Assembly: GCA_017999895.1 (NCBI GenBank)
Contig: JAGNKY010000002.1
Span: forward strand, 124,001 to 188,000
Reading direction: 5' to 3'
Length of the DNA: 64,000 bases
DNA from: Bacteroidales bacterium
GTDB taxonomy: Bacteria > Bacteroidota > Bacteroidia > Bacteroidales > VadinHA17
Part shown: positions 9,269 through 19,301 of the stretch, piece after piece
Layout of the letters: the number at the start of each line of letters is the position of its first letter
Numbering within the stretch: the first letter of the stretch is position 1
Position numbers and translations under genes: made by a program
Notes under the pieces: generated by a model
Told to the model about the DNA's origin: nothing
Database searches by the model: none
The model's input: the letters and a program-made list of their open reading frames with translations, nothing else

Positions 9269-10465
9269 TTATGTAATAAGATCGGCAGGTATGCCTACGA
9301 TTCTTGATACATCGGTAATTTTTTCTCTGACATTAAAATTATTCGAACAATTTACAGTACATTCCTTGCAATTGACGCATGGGGTTATTCCTGTACCGAG
9401 TTGGCCAAGAAGTTCATAAGCCATTTTCAGGTTTGAATAGCCGTAAGCATACATATAGGCTCTCATAAGGTCGGGAATTGGCAAGTTGAAGGGACAAGAG
9501 GCAAGACATTGTTTACAATCCCTACAAAACATTCCGGGTTCTTTTGCTATAGCCAGAAGATCTTTTTTTTCTGCTTCCGTCAACACGGGGTCGGCAAGAA
9601 CTTTCAGGTTACTTACAAGATGGTCGAAGGTAGTCATACCTGGAATGGCTGCACTTATATTAGGATTAGAAAGAGCCCATTTAATTGCGGCGGAAGTGTT
9701 CATGGGTTTTGTTTTTTCTTTGTCAAGGAATCCGCCACCTGCGAGAGTTTTCATTGCAATTATTCCTATTCCTGCCTGTGCAGCTTTGCTTATTGCTTTG
9801 TTCATTTCATCAACGTTAGGTATCCTGAAATTATAAGAAGCAACAACAACGTCCCACATTTCTAATTCTGCTGCAGCTTCAAGCATCCCTGCCATATTAT
9901 TATGAGTTGAAAATCCGATAAACCTTGTTTTCTTTTCCTTCTTCACTCGCGAAAGTGCCGAAATCAATGGTTTATGTTTCAATAAATCTGGTTTACTTAC
10001 ATCATGAATAAGGAGTATATCAACATATTCCACCTGAAGCCTTGAAAGACTTATATTGAAACTTTCAAGAAAGGACTCAGCTGTAGTCTGATTTGTTGGA
10101 AGTCCGTCGCGGGTAACACCGGCAGGCCTTATTTTAGTTTCCACTATAAAAGAAGAACGTGGCCAATTTTTAAAAAGGTTACCAAGCATGGTTTCATTAT
10201 TTCCGTTCTGATAACCATTAGCCGTATCGAAAAAATTTATTCCGTTTTCATAAGCGGCTTTACAAAGTTCCGGGCTGTCGGCCCGCATCACTCCAAAACT
10301 AACTACCGGAACTTTAAGGCCGGTTTTGCCAAGTGTACGGTAAACAATATTCTTTTCCTGGGTTCCGGTTTCATCTGCGACCAGAGATCCGGAAAATATA
10401 ACTGTACCAGCCGCACCGGCAAATCCTCTGCGTAAAAATCTTCTTCTGTTAATACTATTCGACAT
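9269..10465 (-). CDS. Tat-exported aldo/keto reductase with C-terminal two [4Fe-4S] ferredoxin motifs
   Basis: A 398-residue oxidoreductase. The Tat signal is at the start (NRRRFLRRGFAGAAG). The aldo/keto reductase barrel follows with the expected tetrad: Asp and Tyr in FFDTANGYQNG, Lys in IVETKIRP and His in LLIHDVS. The last 75 residues carry two Cx2Cx2Cx3C ferredoxin-type motifs (CRDCKQCLASCP and CVNCKECTVNCS), which suggests electron transfer through iron-sulfur clusters rather than plain NADPH chemistry. This fusion is common in anaerobes and Bacteroidota, with few members characterised. It is the first gene of a two-gene unit with the DUF6599 protein. Its substrate cannot be read; a periplasmic location follows from the Tat motif. 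Confidence 0.9.
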   Translation of the reverse strand: MSNSINRRRFLRRGFAGAAGTVIFSGSLVADETGTQEKNIVYRTLGKTGLKVPVVSFGVMRADSPELCKAAYENGINFFDTANGYQNGNNETMLGNLFKNWPRSSFIVETKIRPAGVTRDGLPTNQTTAESFLESFNISLSRLQVEYVDILLIHDVSKPDLLKHKPLISALSRVKKEKKTRFIGFSTHNNMAGMLEAAAELEMWDVVVASYNFRIPNVDEMNKAISKAAQAGIGIIAMKTLAGGGFLDKEKTKPMNTSAAIKWALSNPNISAAIPGMTTFDHLVSNLKVLADPVLTEAEKKDLLAIAKEPGMFCRDCKQCLASCPFNLPIPDLMRAYMYAYGYSNLKMAYELLGQLGTGITPCVNCKECTVNCSNNFNVREKITDVSRIVGIPADLIT

Positions 10466-10467
10466 AT

Positions 10468-10475
10468 CAAAAATA
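10468..10475 (-). promoter_or_regulatory. Possible -7 element (TATTTTTG) at the aldo/keto reductase start
   Basis: Matches the Bacteroidota TAnnTTTG consensus but ends only 2 bases before the ATG at 10465 in very AT-rich DNA, so it may be chance. Confidence 0.2.
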
Positions 10476-10648
10476 ATTTATTGTTTATGCTGAAAAAATA
10501 CAATTTTTTATTATATTTTCGTTAAAAAGAAGATAATATGATATAATTTTATAATTATTTAACATTTCTTCTTTCAGTTAATCAGTTATATTGTCTTCAA
10601 TAAAATTTCATTTATTAAGATTCAATTTTTTCTTTGAAAGTAAATAAA

Positions 10649-11284
10649 ATGGACGCATATCTGAAAACACTGATTTCCAGAGGTGAAAATAAGAAAGTTG
10701 ATTTCAAATATTGCATTAATGATTCAAAGAAAATAGCAAGAACTCTTTCAGCTTTTGCCAATACGGAAGGAGGAACTCTCCTGGTTGGAGTAAGAGATAA
10801 CGGATCAATTGCTGGTGTCAATTCGGAAGAGGAGTATTATATGATTGATTCAGCGGCTAAGCTTTACTGTAAACCAGAAATTCCTGTAGTTATGAAGCCT
10901 CATGATGTTAATAGGAAAACAATAATCGAGGTTAAGGTAGAGAAAGGCTTGAATCGGCCTTATAAGGCAAAAGGAGAAGATGGAAAATGGAGAGCCTATT
11001 TCCGGAATGATGATCAGAATCTTGTTGCCAACAGGATTCTGATAAAGCTCTGGAAATATGATATGAGAAAAAAAGGTATAATGATCCGGTTCGGTAAATC
11101 CGAAAATATTCTTTTGAACTATCTTAAGGAAAATAATTCAATAACTCTTTCGGCTTTTAGAAAATTAGCTGAAATACCACTATACAGAGCAGAAAAAATC
11201 ATTGTAAATCTTTTGTTAGCCGATGTTCTTATTATGGACGCTTCCGAAAAAGGTTATAAATATCGACTAAATTGTACTGAATAA
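10649..11284 (+). CDS. AlbA_2 (Schlafen-type) putative regulator with C-terminal winged helix
   Basis: A 211-residue protein. The N-terminal 130 residues match the AlbA_2/Schlafen-type domain common in putative ATP-binding transcriptional regulators: KKVDFKYC, SAFANTEGGTLLVGVRDNG, VEKGLNRPYKAKG and AYFRNDDQN. The last 80 residues (LLNYLKENNSITLSAFRKLAEI, then a second helix and a short wing) look like a winged helix. The frame extends to TTG at 10634, but the ATG at 10649 gives the natural start. It stands alone between a minus-strand reductase gene and the minus-strand sensor gene. The ligand and target genes are unknown. The family is well supported by the FANTEGG and GVxDNG motifs. Confidence 0.85.
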   Translation: MDAYLKTLISRGENKKVDFKYCINDSKKIARTLSAFANTEGGTLLVGVRDNGSIAGVNSEEEYYMIDSAAKLYCKPEIPVVMKPHDVNRKTIIEVKVEKGLNRPYKAKGEDGKWRAYFRNDDQNLVANRILIKLWKYDMRKKGIMIRFGKSENILLNYLKENNSITLSAFRKLAEIPLYRAEKIIVNLLLADVLIMDASEKGYKYRLNCTE

Positions 11285-11325
11285 AGAGAGATATACTCGT
11301 ATATGAAATTTCAATATAATTATAA

Positions 11326-14300
11326 TCAGATTTTTAGTCCAATAATAAGTATATCGTCAATCTGAGGAGTCTGTCCCATCCATTCTTTAAGTCTCTGCTC
11401 AAGAATTTCTTTTTGTTGTTTCATAGGAAAGTCCTGAATATCCAGAATAAGACGTTTAAAATTTCTTTTCATGAATTTGCGTCCATTTGGACCTCCGAAC
11501 TGGTCAATATAACCATCGGTAAAAAGATAAAATGAAACATCTTTCTCGAGATCCAATTCATAGAACACAAAATCTTCATCCATTCTCGAGGAGATTCCGA
11601 TAGGCATTTTACTGGCATATATAGTTTCAAGAATATATTTTCCGTTTGTAATGGAACCGTCAGACATTTCAATATAGTTTTCCTGCACTTTTTTCCCATC
11701 ATTTCCCTCTTTAACCTTTCTTACTTTGAAGCAAGGACTATAAGCACCTGAAAATTCAATTCGCGATTTATTGAAATCAAAAACCAGCAAAGCCATATCC
11801 ATGCCGTCTTTCGCTTCATCGTCACTTCCCGACTGTTTTAAAGATTCGGTTACATGGAGCCGCAATTTATTCAGCACATAATCAGCGCGTGGTGAAGGTT
11901 CGTTCGCAATTATTTCGTCCAGGAACGACATGCCAAGAAGGCTCATAAATGCTCCGGGAACTCCATGTCCTGTACAATCGGCAGCCACAACATATAACCT
12001 GTTGTTCTTTTTAGTCATCCAGTAAAAGTCTCCGCTTACAATATCCCTTGGTTTAAAGAGTATGAAATAATTATTTATATTTTCGGAAAGAATTGATTCT
12101 GAAGGAAGAAGAGCCATCTGAATTCTTTTGGCATAATGGATGCTCGATTCAAGTTCTTCTTTCTGTTTCACAACAACAGCAGTCCTTTCCGCAACTATTC
12201 CTTCGAGCCTTATATTTTCGTTTTTAAGTTTTCGAGTATATGCCTTGATAATACCAACTATTGCCAGAGTAAATACAATCAGATAAAGTATTATCATTAC
12301 TGTCGTAAGGTACCATGGCTTTAAAATATAAAAATCAAAAACTGCCTCATTTGTTTCAATGTCTGTAATTGTTTTACCCTTAACCCTGAAAGTATATTTG
12401 CCAAAAGGAAGATTCGTAAAATCTTTATAATGAACTTTTTCCCATTTTGACCACGACTTATCAAAACCCTCGAGCTTATAAGTATATAAATTATAGTCTT
12501 CTTCGATATAATAAGGCATAGACCAGAAAAATGAGACGGAATTAAAACTATATTTTATTTCGGGAGGTGGATTTTCTTTGTTGTCCAAAACAGGAATTCG
12601 TTTGCCATTATTTAATGTTTTGTAAAAAGTCCCTGTCATCAATATCGAATCGGAACCAATTACAATTTTCGACAGAAGAGTGTTAATCTGCGGAAAAGGA
12701 GTTAGCATCTTCCCCTTGTCAACTACATATATATTTTTTGATTTAGGAATCCATATTTTATTATCAAAATGTTTCAAATCGAATTTTTCTACATCAGGCA
12801 AAACATTAAGAGGACCTTTTATAACTTTTAAAGTGGACGAGTCTTTTTTGAAAAATATTTCATATATTCTGCCATCTGCGATCGATAACCAGAAATCTCC
12901 GTCATTATCCTGGTAAAGGTCTTTACAGTTCAAATTTTTTGTATATCCGCCAAGTAGTTCATCGTAAGAAATCCATCTCCCTGAATTATCGTCATAACGA
13001 TATAAGCCTCTGCCAGTTAATGCTATAATCTGGCCGTTTACTTTCGAAATATTGTTTATTGAGGCTTCAGGCAAACCGTCTTGTATTGTGAATTCAACAG
13101 GGATTGAATCATTTGCAGAAAGAAATAAAAGGCCGGAGGGGTTACCTGAATAAATGAAAATATCGCCTTTTTTACTTTCAACCATTGAGGCAACATAACC
13201 GTTAATATTTGATCTAATTTGTTTAATGTATTCCCATCTCTTTCCATTATAATTAAGGACTGCTATCCCTCTTTTGTCAAGGCCTATATAGAATCTTTCA
13301 GGATTAATCTCCGACTGGAGAATAGATCTTACATAAAATGATTCTCTTTTTAATTCATCCTTGGAATAGACATAATCATCTACTTTGTAGATATTCCCAT
13401 TGCTTTTTATACAATAAAGGCCCATTCCTGTTCCGGAAAGAAGGAATTCTTCTCCTCCGAAATGGCAGGAAGAAAGATAAAATGTTTGAAAACTTACACC
13501 TCCTGTATTGTTGAATTTAAGATATTTATTTTTATCAGTATAACTTTCAAAAAGCCCTATATCTGTTGCAACATAAATTTTCCCTTTGAACTTGGCAATA
13601 TTGTTGATTGCACCTTCCAATCCTTGAAGATTAGATAACTCGTAAAATGGCAGGTTAATAAAAACTTTCGATATGTTGTATGTAGTTGAAATCCATAACT
13701 CTGATGAAGGACTATGGTCAACATAAAAAGCAGCTACAGTGTTATCAGGTAAATTTGAAGTTTTTGAATCCCATTTCCCGATAAAGTTTAAATTCCGGTC
13801 GAAAACAAAAACTCCTTCAAGTTGTGTGCCCAACAGAATTCCTCCGTCAGGAGTAATACAGGATGAAAGAATATGGGAACTTTTCAATAATTCATTTACT
13901 TCATAAGAAACAGGGGGGGTATTCGATACTTCTCCCGAGATATAATCAAATTTGAAAACGCCTGTAAGGTAAGTGCCGATAAAAAGAGTATGTTCATCGG
14001 ACGGTAAAATAACCGTGCATATTTTTTTGCAGAAAAAATCGCCTCCAGGAACAGGAACAAAAGATTTACTCTTAAGCTCATACAAACCTTTATTATTGTC
14101 GGCAAAAAAAATTCTGTCATTAATAAGAGCGAATCTCACTATATTCCTAAATCCAGCTTCTCTCAAATTAATAAATTCCACGTTATCGCTTTGAGGATAG
14201 TAAAGAAATAATGATTCCAAACTGTTAAAGTAAATAATTGAATCAGTTATTACTATTGAATTTATCTCCCCAATTTGTGATTTTGTGACGTTCTGAAAAG

Positions 14301-14694
14301 TTTTATTTTTCGTTGTATCCTTATTGTTCCAGAATCTTTCCGAAATAGAAACATATTCTGTTGCACCATTCAAGGATGGCTGCAAATAACCGAATTCAGA
14401 AGATCCTCCGGCATAAATTATACCATCGTGTGAAATTCCCAATGCTCTTATAACGGCATTGTCAGGAACGTCTATAACCGACCAGTTATAACCATCATAT
14501 CTTAAAATCCCTTTACCATTAGTACCCATATAAACCACGCCAAGATTATCTTTGACAATACTCCAGACATAATCAGTACCGCTAAGTAATTCCTGGCCGT
14601 AATTCTTGATAAGCGGAACACCAGATTTGTTTATCTGTGCTTCTAAGACAAATGATAAAACAGCAAAACAAATTACGGCGGATGCCCTTTTCAT
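11326..14694 (-). CDS. Beta-propeller / Y_Y_Y sensor with cytoplasmic SpoIIE-type phosphatase
   Basis: A 1122-residue membrane signalling protein. In order: signal peptide (1-20); a periplasmic two-component-regulator-type propeller (about 30-700) with repeated Trp/Asp blades; a Y_Y_Y domain (about 720-785, with YTYKLEGFDKSW and FTNLPFGKYTFRVKG); one membrane helix (about 790-815); a charged coiled coil (about 820-870); and a C-terminal PP2C/SpoIIE Ser/Thr phosphatase (about 870-1120) with metal-site segments SGDFYWM and AADCTGHGVPGAFMS. The first four parts match the sensor half of Bacteroidota hybrid two-component systems, but the histidine kinase is replaced by a phosphatase, as in partner-switching RsbU-type regulators. 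No anti-sigma factor or STAS partner lies nearby. It is divergent from the C25 peptidase gene, 154 bases away. Confidence 0.92.
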   Translation of the reverse strand: MKRASAVICFAVLSFVLEAQINKSGVPLIKNYGQELLSGTDYVWSIVKDNLGVVYMGTNGKGILRYDGYNWSVIDVPDNAVIRALGISHDGIIYAGGSSEFGYLQPSLNGATEYVSISERFWNNKDTTKNKTFQNVTKSQIGEINSIVITDSIIYFNSLESLFLYYPQSDNVEFINLREAGFRNIVRFALINDRIFFADNNKGLYELKSKSFVPVPGGDFFCKKICTVILPSDEHTLFIGTYLTGVFKFDYISGEVSNTPPVSYEVNELLKSSHILSSCITPDGGILLGTQLEGVFVFDRNLNFIGKWDSKTSNLPDNTVAAFYVDHSPSSELWISTTYNISKVFINLPFYELSNLQGLEGAINNIAKFKGKIYVATDIGLFESYTDKNKYLKFNNTGGVSFQTFYLSSCHFGGEEFLLSGTGMGLYCIKSNGNIYKVDDYVYSKDELKRESFYVRSILQSEINPERFYIGLDKRGIAVLNYNGKRWEYIKQIRSNINGYVASMVESKKGDIFIYSGNPSGLLFLSANDSIPVEFTIQDGLPEASINNISKVNGQIIALTGRGLYRYDDNSGRWISYDELLGGYTKNLNCKDLYQDNDGDFWLSIADGRIYEIFFKKDSSTLKVIKGPLNVLPDVEKFDLKHFDNKIWIPKSKNIYVVDKGKMLTPFPQINTLLSKIVIGSDSILMTGTFYKTLNNGKRIPVLDNKENPPPEIKYSFNSVSFFWSMPYYIEEDYNLYTYKLEGFDKSWSKWEKVHYKDFTNLPFGKYTFRVKGKTITDIETNEAVFDFYILKPWYLTTVMIILYLIVFTLAIVGIIKAYTRKLKNENIRLEGIVAERTAVVVKQKEELESSIHYAKRIQMALLPSESILSENINNYFILFKPRDIVSGDFYWMTKKNNRLYVVAADCTGHGVPGAFMSLLGMSFLDEIIANEPSPRADYVLNKLRLHVTESLKQSGSDDEAKDGMDMALLVFDFNKSRIEFSGAYSPCFKVRKVKEGNDGKKVQENYIEMSDGSITNGKYILETIYASKMPIGISSRMDEDFVFYELDLEKDVSFYLFTDGYIDQFGGPNGRKFMKRNFKRLILDIQDFPMKQQKEILEQRLKEWMGQTPQIDDILIIGLKI

Positions 14695-14848
14695 AAATCT
14701 GATTTTTTCAATAGTCCTTTAAAATTTAATGTAAATGTACAAATCTTATTATATTAGTCAAATAATGATACCTAAGTTTAAAAAGGCCTGTTTTTTTTCT
14801 TAAATTGGCAAAGGATTTTGGGTATTTTATTATCTGGTTAAATACACT

Positions 14849-17800
14849 ATGATATTCTGGCAGGGAAAATACATTTTCAGCGGATTGCTTCTTATTATTC
14901 CTGTCTGTAAAACTTCAGGTCAGCAGTTTAAGAGCTATAAATATCTTTTTGACAAATCTGAAGCGACAACGGAAATTCTGAGTACAAAAAAAGAAATTAA
15001 GATCTATTACCAGAATAATGAAATCAATCTTGTTTCAGCCTCAACGTCTGAAGGTAACTTTTATAGAATATCAATACCCGGTCATGTCCCTACATCTGAA
15101 ACAGGTAAACCTGAAATGCCTGTTTATAGCAAACTCATATACCTTCCGGAAGATAAATTTTCCGTAGAAATAACCGATGTTAAAACTGAGATAATTCATC
15201 CATCAAGAAAAAGTTTCAAGGGAATGGTATATCCAAAACAGATGGAAAGTACCAAAAACCAGGATAAACAAAGGGATGATTTTGTTATTGACCGTGAAAT
15301 TTACAGCAGACGAGGATATATTAAAACTGATACAGTAAAAATCGAATACCTCGGTAAAATAAGAAATACGAGTCTTGCCACTCTTTATATATATCCGGTA
15401 CGCTATAATCCGCACGATAATAAACTTGAAGTTATCACTTCAATGAAAATTTCTATAAAATTCGGCTCAGATGAAAGTCTCTTAACATCCAAAGGCATTG
15501 AGTCTCTGCCGTTTGTACAATCACTTTCTAAAGGTGTGGTGAATTATACGCAGGAAGATATTATTACAGGATATTCCGACCAGCCAGTTAAAATGATAAT
15601 ACTTACCGACACAATATTCAAAAGGAACCTGGTACCTTTTATTAAATGGAAGACACAAAAAGGTTTCAGAGTGACAACCTTATACAGAGGTGCCACTCTG
15701 GCAGGAAACACTTTTACAGAACTAAAAGATACTCTTAAGAAGATTTACACAAAAGCAAGTACAGATGGAGCACCTCCGGAATACCTTATGATTATAGGAG
15801 ATGTCAACCGTATTCCGCTTTCGGAAGGAACTTCTAATTGTTCCGATCTTTATTATTCCACTTTTGACGGCGACGCCGACTATCTACCCGAAATGTTTAC
15901 GGGCAGGATATCCGTTGCGGATACTACAGAGCTTAAAAATGTAATCAATAAACTTATACAATACGAAAAATTTCAGTTTGCCGACACAAATAAATTCTAT
16001 CGCCGCACTCTGGCCACAGCCGGTGATGATGATAGTCACGACGAATACATGAATGGGCAGATAAAGTATCTTAGCAAATATTATCTCGATTCGGCAAGCA
16101 ACATTATCAATCATGCATTTTATTATCCGCAGTCGGCAAATGCCAGGGATTCAATAATTAAGCTTTTCAACAGTGGCCTTGGTTTTGTAAACTATTCAGG
16201 ACATGGCCGTGCATACGGATGGATTGGGCCCGTATTCAATTCGGACGACGTTGAGAATCTAACCAACAAGAACATGTATCCTTTTATCATAAGCAACGCC
16301 TGCCTCACCGGTCAGTTCAACGTATCAGGTTCATTTGGAAATACACTGCTTAAGTCGGGTGAGAAGGGAGCGGTCGGTTTTATTGGATGTTCCAATGATT
16401 CATACTGGTTGGAAGATTTTTACTGGTCGGTAGGAGTTGGTGCCATCTCAGCCGATCCGGTATATTCAGAAAACGGACTTGGAGCATACGACAGGATGTT
16501 CCATAAATTCAATGAAAAAGCCTCAGAATGGTATATAACGATGGGACAGATAAACTATGCGGGAAACCTTTCTGTGTCGGCAAGTACAAGTACAAGGAAG
16601 AAATATTACTGGGAAACATACAATCTCGCAGGCGACCCAAGTATAATTCCTTTTATTGGACCACCAGGTACTTTCGCCAACCCCCTGCCCGACACTCTCC
16701 CTAATGGAATAACATCTCTAAGTCTCAACCTCGAACCTTATGCCTATATAGCTATATCCAGACGGGACACCCTGCTCGATGCTTCATTCGTCAGCCCGTC
16801 CGGTGCAGTAACATTGGATATACCTCCGATGAATAATGATTCCTGCCTTGTTGTGATTAGCGGACAGAATAAAATTCCTTTAATAAGAAAAATTTATTTT
16901 AGAAATATTGATAAGGAATTCATAAACCTTAAAGAAATCGAAATAAACGATATTGACGGAAATAACAATGGAAAAGTAGATTATTCCGAAACTTTTCATT
17001 TGAAATTAACTTTAAGCAATCTCGGGTTGTCGGCTGCAACACAGCTATATGCAAAAATTTCACTGTCAGCCCCATGCCCTCTTACCATAATAAACGATTC
17101 CGTTTTTATTGGAACCCTTAACGCCAGATCGGATATAGTGCTAAGCAATCAGCTTACACTGAAAACCGATGAATTGATAACAGATAAAAGCTTTGTTACA
17201 CTTAATCTTAAACTAAAAGACGCTCTTACCGAAAAAAATTATGCAATCGATATCAAACTGCATGCCCCTGTTATTGAAATCCTTAGTTGTATTGTTGACG
17301 ATTCCATTACCGGTAACGGTGACTGTTTTGCTGATCCGGGTGAAACACTTAATCTCGTGGTAAAAATATTTAACTCCGGCAGCAGCGCTACAGAAGGTAG
17401 TCTTAATGTTATAAATTCGCCTCAAGGAGTTGTTATCAATGATAATTCGGTTGCCACAGGATTATTACTTCCTCAGGAAATTAAAACCGTTTATATTCCT
17501 GCTACAGTTTCACCGACTATGAAGAAGGGAAGCACATTTAAAGTAAGTCTGCTTGTCGATTGTTCTCAATATACTGCTTTAAAAAATTTCAATATTCCTA
17601 TAGGAAATACGATCGAAAGTTTCGAATATCAGAATTTCAGAATGTTTCCATGGAAGAATAATTCTGCCAGTCCGTGGATTATCACTTCCGGTGATGCCTG
17701 GGATGGCTTCTTTTCAGCCCGGTCGGGTGCAATTCCAAACTATGGAGAATCGAAACTGACTCTAAAAGTTAACATACCTCACACCGATTCCATCAGGTTT

Positions 17801-18622
17801 ATGTACAAAGTATCATCAGAAAAAAATTGGGACTTCCTGAATTTCAAATTAAACGGCAAACAGGTTTTTAATGCATCTGGTGAAGTTGAGTGGACCGAAA
17901 GAAAAATTGGCATAAAAGAAGGATTCAATGAACTGGAATGGTCTTATGTGAAAGACCGTTCCCAATCTTCTGGTTACGATTGTGCATGGCTCGATTATAT
18001 CATATTTCCGCCCGATGCATTTAACCGTATTGACCTGAAGGCAGGTAAAATTATCTCTCCCGATACTACCAGGCTTATGGGCAATGAAATCATTATTGCC
18101 GAATTCATAAACTTAGGCACCGATACTCTTAAACAATATCATCTGGCATATACAGTAAACAACGGTCCTCCTGTTATTCAAACATTTAATATACCCATTG
18201 TTCCATCTGATACTGTTATTCTCTCATTTTCAAATCGTTATGATTTTTCAGCCGGCGGAACATACATTTTAAAAGTATATGGAACTGACAATAATGATTG
18301 TTATCTTTTAAACGATACTGTTACAATTATAATAATAAAAACAGGCGTAGAAGTAATAAAAAAACCCGAATTGGAACTTAAGATAATACCTAATCCCTTT
18401 AATGAGCATTTCAGAATAAATATCAGTACAGATTATCGAGAAAGTGTAACTATTACACTTCTAAACATTAATGGTTCAAAGGTATGGGAAAGTAAAGCTG
18501 AACTTTATTCAGGAGAAAATAATCTGGAAATATCGCCCGACGGAATTGCTCCTGGTATTTATACGGTTCTTATCAGGGGAAAATCTTTTATGAGAACTGT
18601 AATGGTTGTTAAATCTTATTAA
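14849..18622 (+). CDS. C25 (gingipain-type) cysteine peptidase with T9SS sorting domain
   Basis: A 1257-residue secreted peptidase. It has a hydrophobic N-terminal segment (signal peptide, about 1-28), a propeptide-like region (about 30-240), and a C25 peptidase domain (about 245-620). The catalytic His452 lies in NYSGHG and the catalytic Cys485 in SNACLTGQF. Immunoglobulin-like beta domains follow (about 640-1170). The last 80 residues form a type A T9SS sorting domain (IIPNPFNEHF, then GENNLEI, IAPGIYTVLIRG and terminal MRTVMVVKSY), so export across the outer membrane by the PorSS/type IX machinery is expected. It shares a promoter region with the divergent phosphatase sensor, and the HD protein follows 34 bases downstream. 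Related to, but with different flanking domains from, Porphyromonas gingipains; substrate specificity is unknown. Confidence 0.93.
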   Translation: MIFWQGKYIFSGLLLIIPVCKTSGQQFKSYKYLFDKSEATTEILSTKKEIKIYYQNNEINLVSASTSEGNFYRISIPGHVPTSETGKPEMPVYSKLIYLPEDKFSVEITDVKTEIIHPSRKSFKGMVYPKQMESTKNQDKQRDDFVIDREIYSRRGYIKTDTVKIEYLGKIRNTSLATLYIYPVRYNPHDNKLEVITSMKISIKFGSDESLLTSKGIESLPFVQSLSKGVVNYTQEDIITGYSDQPVKMIILTDTIFKRNLVPFIKWKTQKGFRVTTLYRGATLAGNTFTELKDTLKKIYTKASTDGAPPEYLMIIGDVNRIPLSEGTSNCSDLYYSTFDGDADYLPEMFTGRISVADTTELKNVINKLIQYEKFQFADTNKFYRRTLATAGDDDSHDEYMNGQIKYLSKYYLDSASNIINHAFYYPQSANARDSIIKLFNSGLGFVNYSGHGRAYGWIGPVFNSDDVENLTNKNMYPFIISNACLTGQFNVSGSFGNTLLKSGEKGAVGFIGCSNDSYWLEDFYWSVGVGAISADPVYSENGLGAYDRMFHKFNEKASEWYITMGQINYAGNLSVSASTSTRKKYYWETYNLAGDPSIIPFIGPPGTFANPLPDTLPNGITSLSLNLEPYAYIAISRRDTLLDASFVSPSGAVTLDIPPMNNDSCLVVISGQNKIPLIRKIYFRNIDKEFINLKEIEINDIDGNNNGKVDYSETFHLKLTLSNLGLSAATQLYAKISLSAPCPLTIINDSVFIGTLNARSDIVLSNQLTLKTDELITDKSFVTLNLKLKDALTEKNYAIDIKLHAPVIEILSCIVDDSITGNGDCFADPGETLNLVVKIFNSGSSATEGSLNVINSPQGVVINDNSVATGLLLPQEIKTVYIPATVSPTMKKGSTFKVSLLVDCSQYTALKNFNIPIGNTIESFEYQNFRMFPWKNNSASPWIITSGDAWDGFFSARSGAIPNYGESKLTLKVNIPHTDSIRFMYKVSSEKNWDFLNFKLNGKQVFNASGEVEWTERKIGIKEGFNELEWSYVKDRSQSSGYDCAWLDYIIFPPDAFNRIDLKAGKIISPDTTRLMGNEIIIAEFINLGTDTLKQYHLAYTVNNGPPVIQTFNIPIVPSDTVILSFSNRYDFSAGGTYILKVYGTDNNDCYLLNDTVTIIIIKTGVEVIKKPELELKIIPNPFNEHFRINISTDYRESVTITLLNINGSKVWESKAELYSGENNLEISPDGIAPGIYTVLIRGKSFMRTVMVVKSY

Positions 18623-18656
18623 ATATTGAGTAAAAAATCGTTAAATAAATAGAAAG

Positions 18657-19235
18657 ATGAATATTCCAGACAGAAAACAGGCACTTGAGCTTTTCAAAAA
18701 ATATAATAAATCCGAAAGTCTTTATAAGCATGCATTAGCTGTTGAAGGCGTAATGAGATATATGGCAAGAAAAGCCGGAGAGAACGAAGAAAAATGGGGT
18801 GTAATTGGTCTTGTCCATGATCTGGATTATGAGATGTATCCTGAACAGCATTGTAAAATGACTGAAAAAATTTTAAGAGAAAATGATTGGCCTGAGGAAT
18901 ATATAAGAGCTGTTTTAAGTCATGCATGGGGCTTTTGTACCGACATGGAGCCGGTAACAAAACTTGAAAAGACTTTGTATGCCATTGACGAGCTTACGGG
19001 ACTGGTAACAACCAGTGCACTTGTAAGGCCAACGAGAAGCGTTCTTGATATGGAGGCAAAATCGGTAATTAAGAAATGGAAAGATAAAAGGTTTGCGGCT
19101 GGGGTTGACAGGTCGGTAATTGAAAAAGGAGCTGCTATGCTTGGAGTAAGCCTCGATGATTTAATTACGGATTGTATTATGGGTATGCGTGAGGTAGCTG
19201 AGGATATAGGCTTAAAAGGTACTGTAAATATCTGA
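18657..19235 (+). CDS. HD domain phosphohydrolase-like protein
   Basis: A 192-residue cytoplasmic protein of the HDIG/HD-domain type. Metal-binding residues are visible: His25 (LYKHALAVE), His54-Asp55 (LVHDLDYE) and later His residues in MYPEQHCK and VLSHAWGF. Proteins of this size and arrangement in Bacteroidota and Firmicutes are annotated as HD domain-containing hydrolases acting on nucleotides or phosphate esters; the true substrate is unknown. It starts 34 bases after the C25 peptidase gene and could be transcribed with it, though the functions look unrelated. A strong terminator follows at 19247. Confidence 0.85.
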   Translation: MNIPDRKQALELFKKYNKSESLYKHALAVEGVMRYMARKAGENEEKWGVIGLVHDLDYEMYPEQHCKMTEKILRENDWPEEYIRAVLSHAWGFCTDMEPVTKLEKTLYAIDELTGLVTTSALVRPTRSVLDMEAKSVIKKWKDKRFAAGVDRSVIEKGAAMLGVSLDDLITDCIMGMREVAEDIGLKGTVNI

Positions 19236-19246
19236 CTTGAAAATAA

Positions 19247-19279
19247 AAAAGCAGGTGCTTAAAATAAGCACCTGCTTTT
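19247..19279. terminator. Bidirectional intrinsic terminator
   Basis: A 14-bp perfect stem (arms AAAAGCAGGTGCTT and AAGCACCTGCTTTT, five-base loop), with A/T runs on both sides. It serves the converging HD gene (+) and the Gfo/Idh/MocA gene (-). Confidence 0.88.
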
Positions 19280-19301
19280 AATTTATACCGTTATTTGATC
19301 T

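Noticed and set aside
9486..9865. Overlapping plus-strand open frames opposite the aldo/keto reductase gene
   Set aside because: Antisense to the well-supported gene; low-complexity translation.
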